Below are positions 1-4,570 of a stretch of DNA of 6,109 nucleotides, one piece after another. The translations under genes were made by a program, and so were the position numbers. Positions within the stretch are counted from its first letter, which is position 1. The number at the start of each line of letters is the position of its first letter. Source of the DNA: Bacteroidia bacterium. GTDB taxonomy: Bacteria; Bacteroidota; Bacteroidia; Bacteroidales; Azobacteroidaceae. The notes under the pieces were generated by a model, which saw only the letters and a program-made list of their open reading frames with translations, did not search any database and was not told the origin of the DNA. The DNA lies in NCBI GenBank assembly GCA_025999255.1, contig BNXB01000074.1:1-6109 (forward strand). Direction: 5' to 3'.

Positions 1-76
1 CTATCAGTTCCGCTATTTCGTCCAACGCCGAGAAAAACGCGCCGATGCTTTCCGATTTTCCGTTTAATACTTCCAT
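1..76 (-). CDS. Small HTH-type protein, N-terminal fragment (cut by left edge)
   Basis: An ATG at 76-74 on the minus strand opens a frame that stays open to the window edge, giving about 25 residues beginning MEVLNGKSESIGAFFSALDE. It follows the stop of the DUF3876 gene by 13 bp. It is preceded by AAAGGA at 90-85, 8 nt before the ATG, a recognisable Shine-Dalgarno sequence that is unusual in this group and supports this start. The short acidic/hydrophobic helix before an expected DNA-binding domain resembles the N-termini of small Bacteroidetes HTH (excisionase-like) proteins, and a pair of such proteins around DUF3876 is common in these elements. The HTH domain itself lies outside the window, so the family call is inference; that a real gene starts here is better supported. 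Confidence 0.6.
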   Translation of the reverse strand, partial: MEVLNGKSESIGAFFSALDEIAELI

Positions 77-89
77 AATTGTTTTCCTT

Positions 90-380
90 TTAGTTTCGTA
101 AATAATTGCCCAAAGTTGAAATTGTCAGAATATCCAACCTTGCATCGTAATTTACAGTTATTCTTTTGCTGTTGTAACTGAAATAATAACCGTCTTTATC
201 CCGCTGAATTTCATACGTTGCGGGACTTGCCTGTTTGCTCGTTTCGTTGATATGAATGATACTCAACATGTACTCGTTCCTGTTTCGGTAGATGATTACC
301 GTAGGATTCAAATTGACGCTTTCCCAAGTACCGGTAAGGACTTCGGGAGTGAATGACTGATTTTTTGCTTTACTTTTCAT
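90..380 (-). CDS. DUF3876 family protein
   Basis: This 96-residue protein matches the DUF3876 pattern that I recognise from Bacteroidetes mobile elements. Residues about 15-30 contain LTGTWESVNLNPTVIIYR, residues 51-57 contain QASPATY, and the C-terminus is the typical LDILTISTLGNYLRN. The alternating short strands suggest a small beta-rich domain (inference). There is no signal peptide or membrane segment, so it should be cytoplasmic. Its biochemical function is unknown. Its start overlaps the end of the upstream HTH gene by 11 bp and it is followed after 13 bp by another gene, so it sits inside a tightly packed operon and is probably translationally coupled. Families of this kind recur beside integrase and excisionase-like genes, which suggests a role in maintenance or excision, but the sequence does not prove it. 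Confidence 0.85.
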   Translation of the reverse strand: MKSKAKNQSFTPEVLTGTWESVNLNPTVIIYRNRNEYMLSIIHINETSKQASPATYEIQRDKDGYYFSYNSKRITVNYDARLDILTISTLGNYLRN

Positions 381-657
381 TGCTTTTTTCTTTTATGTGT
401 TGATTGATAAACTGTTCAATATCGCTCGTTTTATAATAGCACTTATGCCCGATTTGCGAAAAAGGAAGTATGCCTACGTCGCGGTAGGATTGCAATGTCC
501 GTTTCGAGATTTTGAGCAGGGCGCAAATATCGGTGTTGGTTAGCCAAGTTTCCCTGTCCCTGTCGTTTCCGCACAAATCCTTTATGCTGTGGAAGAAATC
601 CGCAAAACGTTTTTGCATCTGCTCAAACGTTTTTGTTTCAATCGCTGTTATTTCCAT
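370..657 (-). CDS. Excisionase-like helix-turn-helix DNA-binding protein
   Basis: This 95-residue protein has an N-terminal helical segment (about residues 8-30) followed by a DNA-binding domain at about 38-84. The core reads WLTNTDICALLKISKRTLQ, then SYRDVGILPFSQIG, then CYYKTSDIEQFI. This is the winged HTH_17/MerR-like fold used by excisionases and small regulators of Bacteroidetes elements: the helix-turn-helix spans TNTDICALLKISKRTLQSYR and the wing spans GHKCYYKTSDI. By analogy with Xis-type factors it may bend DNA at an attachment site or regulate the operon; which of these is not shown. The ATG lies only 2 bp after the stop of the DUF3408 gene, and the last 11 bp overlap the DUF3876 gene. 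It is a paralogue of the protein at 3103-3435, sharing the ISKRTLQ-YR core and the YYK wing. Confidence 0.9.
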   Translation of the reverse strand: MEITAIETKTFEQMQKRFADFFHSIKDLCGNDRDRETWLTNTDICALLKISKRTLQSYRDVGILPFSQIGHKCYYKTSDIEQFINQHIKEKSNEK

Positions 658-659
658 AA

Positions 660-1091
660 TTATTTTCGTTTTATTGGTTTTCTACTGTTTTCCTCGTAAA
701 TCCAGTTGATTTCGTCTTCGTAGGTTTCGATATGATGCTGAATGATGTTATCAACCAATCCGCTGACGCTCAACCGCTCGGAACGAATAGAGCGGACAAG
801 GGTTTGCAACGTTTCGTAGTTGTCGCGCCCGATGTACAAGCCTTGACGTGTGCGGATTTCGTTGCGCACGAGGAACAATGTTTCGTAGTCCGCCGGTTGG
901 GAACGTTTCCGCTTTTGTTCCTTTGTCTTTTCTTCCGAGAGTTCAGGTAATACAACCATTCCCGCCTGACTGTCTTTCTGTTTGTCTGTCGGAACATTGA
1001 TAGGCACATCGTCATTTATGCCTGCATCTGCGATATTTCGGATAAATGCGTTCACATCTATATCCGTTACTTGCTGTCTGTTTGTACTCAT
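660..1091 (-). CDS. DUF3408 family protein
   Basis: This 143-residue cytoplasmic protein is the first gene of the minus-strand operon. The N-terminal half is low in hydrophobic residues and looks disordered, with a basic stretch KEQKRKRSQPADYE at about 57-70. The C-terminal half carries the DUF3408 signature: FLVRNEIRTRQGLYIGRDNY (73-92), helix TLQTLVRSI (94-102), and LSVSGLVDNIIQHHIETY (107-124). DUF3408 proteins accompany mobilization and integrase genes in Bacteroidetes ICEs and IMEs. The C-terminal part looks like a short beta strand plus two helices, compatible with a ribbon-helix-helix DNA-binding module (inference). The start MSTNRQQ is preceded by an A-rich leader on the minus strand. 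The palindromes at 1139-1213 lie just upstream and may control it. Confidence 0.85.
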   Translation of the reverse strand: MSTNRQQVTDIDVNAFIRNIADAGINDDVPINVPTDKQKDSQAGMVVLPELSEEKTKEQKRKRSQPADYETLFLVRNEIRTRQGLYIGRDNYETLQTLVRSIRSERLSVSGLVDNIIQHHIETYEDEINWIYEENSRKPIKRK

Positions 1092-1138
1092 ATCTTCATT
1101 TATTCTTAAATGTTATTATTCAGCCTTTTATGAATCGC

Positions 1139-1213
1139 TGCATATATCTGTGCATATATGCGGGGATAAATGCTTTTCTGCTTAAATCCGCCACAAAATA
1201 AAGGCATAAATGC
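1139..1213. promoter_or_regulatory. Candidate operator: two GCATNNATGC palindromes plus half-sites
   Basis: GCATATATGC at 1152-1161 is a perfect palindrome, and GCATAAATGC at 1204-1213 has the same GCAT/ATGC arms with another spacer. Their left edges are 52 bp apart, about five helical turns, so a bound protein would face the same side. TGCATATAT also occurs at 1139-1147, 12 bp before its repeat at 1151-1159, and ATAAATGC at 1166-1173 is a half-site. They sit 48-122 bp upstream of the DUF3408 start, where a repressor or activator could act. The partner protein is unknown; one of the HTH or DUF3408 proteins is the obvious guess. Confidence 0.4.
1194..1200 (-). promoter_or_regulatory. Weak -7-like element for the DUF3408 operon
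   Basis: On the minus strand this reads TATTTTG, one base short of the Bacteroidetes -7 consensus TAnnTTTG. It lies about 100 bp upstream of the DUF3408 start and among the palindromes. No good TTTG -33 element is seen at the expected distance, so this is only a suggestion. Confidence 0.2.
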
Positions 1214-1273
1214 AGGGGATTTTTCGTTTGGCATCAAGTGTCTTTAAGTTGCTTTACTTGTCCAATTCTTTGA

Positions 1274-1439
1274 TAATGTTACATTTAAAAACATTAGCGA
1301 CCTTTGCAACGTAAAAATTATTGCCCCGAAGGCAATAGCGAGAAGTGTTTTTGTCAGCAAAAAATTGGCATTTTCCGCTTCCAAAAACTTTCTCGCCCAA
1401 ACTTCGGGTTTGGAGAACGGTTGCGCCCAAGTTGCAACC
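1274..1439. other. Hairpin cluster, candidate oriT and/or mobA leader structure
   Basis: Five inverted repeats follow one another. IR1 is TAATGTT/AACATTA (1274-1280/1290-1296). IR2 is TATTGCC/GGCAATA (1319-1325/1331-1337), loop CCGAA. IR3 is GCGAGAA..TTTTTG/CAAAAA..TTCTCGC (1338-1353/1382-1396), with a small internal mismatch. IR4 is CCAAAC/GTTTGG (1397-1402/1408-1413), loop TTCGG. IR5 is GGTTGC/GCAACC (1419-1424/1434-1439). IR2, IR3 and IR4 abut without a gap, and the loops of IR2 and IR4 are exactly complementary. TTGCAAC/GTTGCAA (1304-1310/1431-1437) brackets the group, and CGCCCAA is repeated at 1394-1400 and 1424-1430. Relaxase genes follow directly, and oriT in related elements lies here, so oriT is the first choice. 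No nic site could be identified. Confidence 0.6.
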
Positions 1440-1456
1440 TTTTTAAATATTACAGT

Positions 1457-1876
1457 ATGGATAAAGAAAAGAGTAAACGCGGGCGAAAGCCCAAAGCGAA
1501 TCCGCAAACAAACCGCTTGTGGATTCGATTAAACGACAAAAACCGCGAGCGGTTTTTGAAACTTTATGAGCGTTCAGGCAAGAAAAGTTATTCTGCTTTT
1601 ATTACCGATTGTGTTCTTAACAAGCCGCATAAAACCGTTGTTATCGACAAAACATTGATTGATTTCGCGGTTTTATTAAGCAGTTTCCGCAGCCAATATC
1701 GGGCGATTGGGAACAACTACAACCAAGTTTTACGGTATTTGAAAGCCGCTTTTCCTGAAAGAACAGCACTTCTAATGCTATACCGGTTGGAAAAGGCAAC
1801 CATTGAATTTGTAATTTCCACACAAAAGATTGAGGAGTATATAACCAAATTCCGCGAATTATGCTTGCCAAAATAA
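1457..1876 (+). CDS. mobA: MobA, accessory relaxosome (mobilization) protein
   Basis: This 139-residue basic protein resembles the Bacteroides MobA/MobC-type relaxosome accessory proteins, which bind oriT and help the relaxase nick it. The start MDKEKSKRGRKPK is chosen because the frame upstream would translate the hairpin cluster, and family members begin with a short lysine/arginine-rich tail followed by a ribbon-helix-helix. That module is visible at about 20-54: strand NRLWIRLN, then helices DKNRERFLKLYERSG and SYSAFITDCVL. The hallmark YRAIGNNYNQVLRYLK motif lies at 81-96 (IGNNYNQ corresponds to the usual IGxNxNQ), followed by a C-terminal helical region. The last 16 bp overlap the mobB start in another frame, pointing to coupled translation. 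The leader just before the ATG is AT-rich without a clear Shine-Dalgarno sequence, as usual in Bacteroidetes. Confidence 0.85.
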   Translation: MDKEKSKRGRKPKANPQTNRLWIRLNDKNRERFLKLYERSGKKSYSAFITDCVLNKPHKTVVIDKTLIDFAVLLSSFRSQYRAIGNNYNQVLRYLKAAFPERTALLMLYRLEKATIEFVISTQKIEEYITKFRELCLPK

Positions 1877-3102
1877 GTTCGGGAAAGTCGGTTTTCGGAG
1901 TGCTTGCATACAACAAAATCAAGGCGGAAAACGAAAATGCAACGGTTTTGTACCGTCAAAAGATGTTCGATTCGGAAGACGGAAAGTTTTTGATGCGCGA
2001 TTGTTTGGATTCGTTCTATCCGTATTTGGCGAAAAACAGCCGTACCGAAAAAGTTGTTTTCCACGCCTCGCTCAATTCCAATCCGAAAGACAAACTTTCC
2101 GATGAGCAACTTTCGGAAATAGCACAAGCCTATATGGATAAACTCGGCTATGGCAATCAACCGTACATTGTTCTGAAACATTCAGATATAAAGCGGGAAC
2201 ATCTGCATATTATTTCTTTGCGGATTGACGAAAACGGCAGGAAGATAAACGACAGTTACGAAGTCGCCCACTCGATGAAGATTTGCAAAGAATTGGAAGA
2301 ACAATTTGGACTTGTTCCATTGAAGAAAGGAGAAAGGGAGTTTGAATTGCCGAAACCCATAAATTATCAAGACGGCGATTTGAAACACAGGACAAGCAAT
2401 ACAATTAAATTCATAATGAACAATTTTCGTTTTCAATCTTTCGGCGAGTACCGCACTTTGCTTGAATGTTTTAACCTGACGGCGGAAGAAGTCAAAGGCG
2501 AAAGCAACGACAAGTCTTACAGCGGTATTCTGTATTCGGTAATTGACGGCAAGGGGAACAGGCAAGGAAAACCGTTTAAATCGTCATTGTTTGGCAAGGA
2601 AGCAGGTTTTGAGGGATTACAAAAGCATTTTGAAAAATCAAAGGTTGCCATTGAAAAAGAAAATATCAAGGAAAAGTTACGCCCTGTTATTGCAAAGGCA
2701 ATGCGAGAGGCAAACAGTATCAAGGACTTTAAGGTGCTAATGAAAAAAGAAAATATCGGCGTGATTTTCCGCGAGAACGACCAGAAACGGATATATGGGG
2801 TAACATTCATTGATTTTCAAAACCACACCGTCCTGAATGGCTCACGTTTGGGCAAGGAGTTTTCGGCGAATGTCTTTAATGAGCGATTTAACGCTGTTCA
2901 AAAACCGGTTGAAATCCCGAAACATACTGAACAAATCAGTCAAACCGCAAGCCCTGATTTGTCGATTGGCTCTCTGTTCAGTATCTTTGATGTGGGTACT
3001 TCCGGCGATGATTATGAGGCGGAAGTTTCTGCCAATCAAAGGGAATACGACAACAGGAAGCGGAATTTGAAAGCGAAGAAGAAGCGAGGAAGGGGAATAT
3101 AA
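1861..3102 (+). CDS. mobB: MobB, relaxase/mobilization nuclease
   Basis: This 413-residue protein is a Bacteroides-type MobB relaxase. It should nick one strand at oriT through a tyrosine, stay bound to the 5' end and pilot it into the recipient through a T4SS supplied elsewhere. The N-terminus MLAKISSGKSVFGVLAYNKIK holds the candidate catalytic Tyr17. TEKVVFHASLNSNPKDKLSDEQL (62-84) and YGNQPYIVLKHSDIKREHLHI lead into the metal-binding triad His107-x-Asp109-x4-His114-x-His116. The family blocks INYQDGDLKH, FQSFGEYRTLLECFN and SGILYSVIDGKGNRQGKPFKS follow. The last 60 or so residues are variable, ending in a basic KRNLKAKKKRGRGI tail. Length fits the family and no motif looks damaged, so it is probably functional. 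The start lies inside the end of mobA and the TAA abuts the convergent HTH gene. Confidence 0.93.
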   Translation: MLAKISSGKSVFGVLAYNKIKAENENATVLYRQKMFDSEDGKFLMRDCLDSFYPYLAKNSRTEKVVFHASLNSNPKDKLSDEQLSEIAQAYMDKLGYGNQPYIVLKHSDIKREHLHIISLRIDENGRKINDSYEVAHSMKICKELEEQFGLVPLKKGEREFELPKPINYQDGDLKHRTSNTIKFIMNNFRFQSFGEYRTLLECFNLTAEEVKGESNDKSYSGILYSVIDGKGNRQGKPFKSSLFGKEAGFEGLQKHFEKSKVAIEKENIKEKLRPVIAKAMREANSIKDFKVLMKKENIGVIFRENDQKRIYGVTFIDFQNHTVLNGSRLGKEFSANVFNERFNAVQKPVEIPKHTEQISQTASPDLSIGSLFSIFDVGTSGDDYEAEVSANQREYDNRKRNLKAKKKRGRGI

Positions 3103-3117
3103 TCACTCCCCTTCTTC
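3086..3117. terminator. Shared hairpin terminator between convergent mobB and HTH gene
   Basis: GAGGAAGGGGA (3086-3096) pairs with TCCCCTTCTTC (3107-3117), 11 bp with a single G:T wobble and a 10-nt loop. On the plus strand it is followed by TGTTTTT (T-run 3120-3124), so it should end mobB transcription. On the minus strand the trailing sequence is pyrimidine-rich but has no T-run, so termination of the HTH transcript there is less certain. Both stop codons fall within the hairpin. Confidence 0.65.
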
Positions 3118-3435
3118 TGTTTTTACCGCTTTTTCAAAGGCTTTCCTGTCCCAATAATCGCCATTGCGGTTGATAAACTCCCGAACATCAGCGGCTTTGT
3201 AATAAATCTTCTGCCCATACTTTATGTAGGGCAAACCGTTTTCCGTCCGATAGCGTTGCAAAGTCCGCTTGCTGATATGCAGCATAAAGCACATATCCTG
3301 ATTGTCAAGTAGTTTCTCATCCTTGTCGAACACTTGGTTTGTGTTCACGAGCGATTTCAAGTCTTTGCCGATTTCGCTCAATTTCTTGGACAGCCGTTCC
3401 ATCCAAGTTTCAAAATAATCATCGTGGACATACAT
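3103..3435 (-). CDS. Excisionase-like helix-turn-helix DNA-binding protein
   Basis: This 110-residue protein starts with an amphipathic, probably coiled-coil helix (about 6-31, WMERLSKKLSEIGKDLKSLV). A winged HTH domain follows at about 42-90: LLDNQDMCFMLHISKRTLQ, RYRTENGLPYIKYGQ, then KIYYKAADVREFI. A charged tail ends in KTEEGE. It belongs to the same family as the protein at 370-657, members of which act as excision factors or local regulators in Bacteroidetes elements. It is transcribed toward mobB, with the two stop codons directly abutting, and away from the DUF4007 gene, with 268 bp between the divergent starts. A -7 element and an imperfect palindrome precede it, so autoregulation, and possibly control of the defence genes across the shared promoter region, is plausible. 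Its actual target is unknown. Confidence 0.9.
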   Translation of the reverse strand: MYVHDDYFETWMERLSKKLSEIGKDLKSLVNTNQVFDKDEKLLDNQDMCFMLHISKRTLQRYRTENGLPYIKYGQKIYYKAADVREFINRNGDYWDRKAFEKAVKTEEGE

Positions 3436-3452
3436 ATATTTTCGTGTTAAAA

Positions 3453-3477
3453 GTTGCGCATCAATATCAATGCGAAC
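3453..3477. promoter_or_regulatory. Imperfect palindrome, candidate HTH operator or leader hairpin
   Basis: CGCAT (3457-3461) and ATGCG (3470-3474) form inverted arms. These extend outward as GTT (3453-3455) with AAC (3475-3477) around one bulged G, giving eight pairs. The site lies immediately downstream of the minus-strand -7 element, over the expected transcription start of the HTH gene. That is a classic position for autorepression; a hairpin in the 5' leader is the alternative. Confidence 0.4.
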
Positions 3478-3478
3478 A

Positions 3479-3486
3479 CAAAAGTA
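3479..3486 (-). promoter_or_regulatory. -7 promoter element for HTH gene (TACTTTTG)
   Basis: On the minus strand this reads TACTTTTG, a perfect match to the Bacteroidetes TAnnTTTG -7 element, 43 bp upstream of the HTH start codon. The nearest upstream TTTG (3514-3511 on the minus strand) is 24 bp away, a little longer than the usual 19-21, so the -33 element is weak. Confidence 0.5.
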
Positions 3487-3513
3487 TATACGAAATTTTG
3501 GGATTTAAAGCAA

Positions 3514-3613
3514 ATCGGGACAAGTGGCAGGGGTTGGCGTCGAGGTGGTAGGGGTTTGCACAGGTGAGGGCGAAAATTATATTGAAAATCAGAGAAGAAT
3601 ATTATCGGGACAA
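3514..3613 (+). repeat. Separated 10-bp direct repeat ATCGGGACAA
   Basis: ATCGGGACAA occurs at 3514-3523 and again at 3604-3613, exactly 90 bp apart, on either side of the G-rich tandem repeat. This could be a pair of protein-binding sites or a remnant of an insertion junction; ten bases alone do not decide, and chance is possible. Confidence 0.35.
3524..3559 (+). repeat. Tandem G-rich direct repeat, 21-bp period
   Basis: GTGGCAGGGGTTGGC (3524-3538) is repeated as GTGGTAGGGGTTTGC (3545-3559), 13 of 15 bases identical, with starts 21 bp apart, i.e. two helical turns. A weak continuation (GTGAGGG, 3564-3570) follows. This spacing suits cooperative binding by a protein such as the adjacent HTH factor or a recombination accessory protein. 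The function is inferred only from layout. Confidence 0.55.
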
Positions 3614-3640
3614 ATTATTTCAGGTCATATTTGGCGGTTT

Positions 3641-3674
3641 TTTGTGGTAGAAACAGGAAAAAATAGTATCTTTG
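3641..3674 (+). promoter_or_regulatory. Promoter of the DUF4007-ATPase operon
   Basis: TATCTTTG at 3667-3674 matches the Bacteroidetes -7 element TAnnTTTG exactly, and TTTG at 3641-3644 is a -33 candidate 22 bp upstream (the usual gap is 19-21). Transcription would begin around 3680, leaving a leader of roughly 25 nt before the ATG at 3704. The leader is A-rich (AATAAGTAAACAG) without a Shine-Dalgarno sequence, as normal for this group. Confidence 0.65.
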
Positions 3675-3703
3675 CAGGCGAAATTTAATAAGTAAACAGT
3701 TCG

Positions 3704-4570
3704 ATGCACGAATATAAAGTCAGATATACATTTTCAGGACACGAATCCTTTTATTGCAAGTCGCTTTGGCTAAAAAAGGGTTACGATTTTGTCAAGGCAG
3801 ACAATAACTTTAATGCCGAAGATGCCGTTGTTCATTTGGGCGTTGGAAAAAATATGGTTGCTGCAATTCGTTATTGGTTGCGGGCTTTTGGCTTGCTTGA
3901 AGAAGGCAATCCGACAGAAATTGCAGATTTTCTCTTTGATAGCGAAAACGGCAAAGACCCATTTATTGAAGATTTGGGAACTTTGTGGCTGTTGCATTAT
4001 TATCTTGTAAAATCCGAATTGGCAAGCATTTACAAACTGTTTTTCATTGACTTTCACAAAGAAAAGAATAACGAATTTACAAGAGAACAATTACAGCATT
4101 TTCTTAAACGAAAAAATGCCGAAACAGCGTATGCCAATCTGTACAACGAGAATACAGTTAAAAGAGATATTGGAGTGCTGTTGCAAAATTATGTAATGCC
4201 AAAACAGGATAGACCGAATGAAGATTTTGCGGCATTACTGCTCAATCTTAATCTTATTCGCCAATCAGAAAGCGATAGCAAAACGCTGTATTTCAATATA
4301 AAAGGAAGAAGTGAATTAGTTCCTGAAATCTTTTTGTATGCTATAATTGATGATAAAAACAGCGAACAGATTGTTTCTTTCGACAGGTTAATGGATTTGG
4401 CTCTGATTTTTTGTTTGAGTAAAACGGAATTGATAGACACTGTTTTATTGTTAATTGAGAAATATCCGCAACAGTTGAGATATACGGATGACGGCGGTAT
4501 TAAACAGTTGTTTTTCCTCAAAGAGATTGATAAAAACGAAGTTTTAGAAAAATACTATAAAAGGCAATGA
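3704..4570 (+). CDS. sspB: DUF4007 family protein, probable SspB-like component of a DNA phosphorothioation defence system
   Basis: This 288-residue cytoplasmic protein is a clear DUF4007 member. Visible conserved blocks are YTFSGHESF (8-16), WLKKGYDFV (22-30), LGVGKNMVAAIRYWL (45-59), DPFIEDLGTLWLLHYYL (85-101) and TVKRDIGVLLQNYV (151-164). The C-terminal half is helical and less conserved. As I recall, SspB of the Ssp single-strand phosphorothioation system, described as a DNA nickase, is a DUF4007 protein, and DUF4007 genes sit beside PAPS-reductase-like genes; neither could be checked here. I see no classic nuclease motif. The start is placed by a good promoter 30 bp upstream and by the near-N-terminal FSGHE motif. 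Its TGA overlaps the ATG of the ATPase gene (ATGA), so the two products are probably made in fixed ratio and act together. Family call is strong; the sspB name is moderate, with a BREX type 4-like role as the alternative. Confidence 0.85.
   Translation: MHEYKVRYTFSGHESFYCKSLWLKKGYDFVKADNNFNAEDAVVHLGVGKNMVAAIRYWLRAFGLLEEGNPTEIADFLFDSENGKDPFIEDLGTLWLLHYYLVKSELASIYKLFFIDFHKEKNNEFTREQLQHFLKRKNAETAYANLYNENTVKRDIGVLLQNYVMPKQDRPNEDFAALLLNLNLIRQSESDSKTLYFNIKGRSELVPEIFLYAIIDDKNSEQIVSFDRLMDLALIFCLSKTELIDTVLLLIEKYPQQLRYTDDGGIKQLFFLKEIDKNEVLEKYYKRQ

Larger units (their letters stand above)
1092..1456. other. Divergent non-coding region between the DUF3408 operon and mobA
   Basis: This 365-bp stretch has no convincing gene. 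Open frames crossing it are low in plausible protein features and would have to translate the hairpin cluster. The left part (1092-1250) is AT-rich leader of the minus operon with palindromic sites. The right part (1257-1456) is dense in inverted repeats and ends 17 bp before the mobA start. Its position between a minus operon and mobA/mobB is where Bacteroides mobilizable elements usually keep oriT. Confidence 0.75.
3436..3703. other. Divergent control region between HTH gene and DUF4007 gene
   Basis: No gene is seen here. It holds candidate -7 elements facing both ways, an imperfect palindrome near the HTH start site, a tandem G-rich repeat and a separated 10-bp direct repeat, each listed on its own. 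The central part (about 3515-3572) is strikingly G-rich on the plus strand compared with its AT-rich surroundings. Confidence 0.7.

Noticed and set aside
512..1185. Plus-strand open frames opposite the HTH and DUF3408 genes
   Set aside because: They are shadows of recognised minus-strand genes with no supporting promoter or domain.
1304..1456. Upstream in-frame extension of mobA beginning at 1304
   Set aside because: It would translate the hairpin cluster, and the extra residues are unlike the family, whose members begin with a short basic tail like MDKEKSKRGRKPK.
1257..1456. Exact nic site for the relaxase
   Set aside because: No sequence matching a nic consensus that I know for this relaxase group could be picked out, so no cleavage position is claimed.
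1244..1507. Minus-strand open frame of 87 codons across the hairpin cluster and mobA start
   Set aside because: It overlaps the well-supported mobA start and the inverted repeats, and the hydrophobic product has no recognisable family.
1641..2565. Minus-strand open frames opposite mobA and mobB (1641-1922, 1717-2181, 2182-2565)
   Set aside because: They are antisense to genes with clear family motifs, and their products lack any known domain.
3517..3570. G-quadruplex in the G-rich block
   Set aside because: Four runs of three or more G are present, but the connecting loops are about 10, 17 and 13 nt, too long for a convincing quadruplex.
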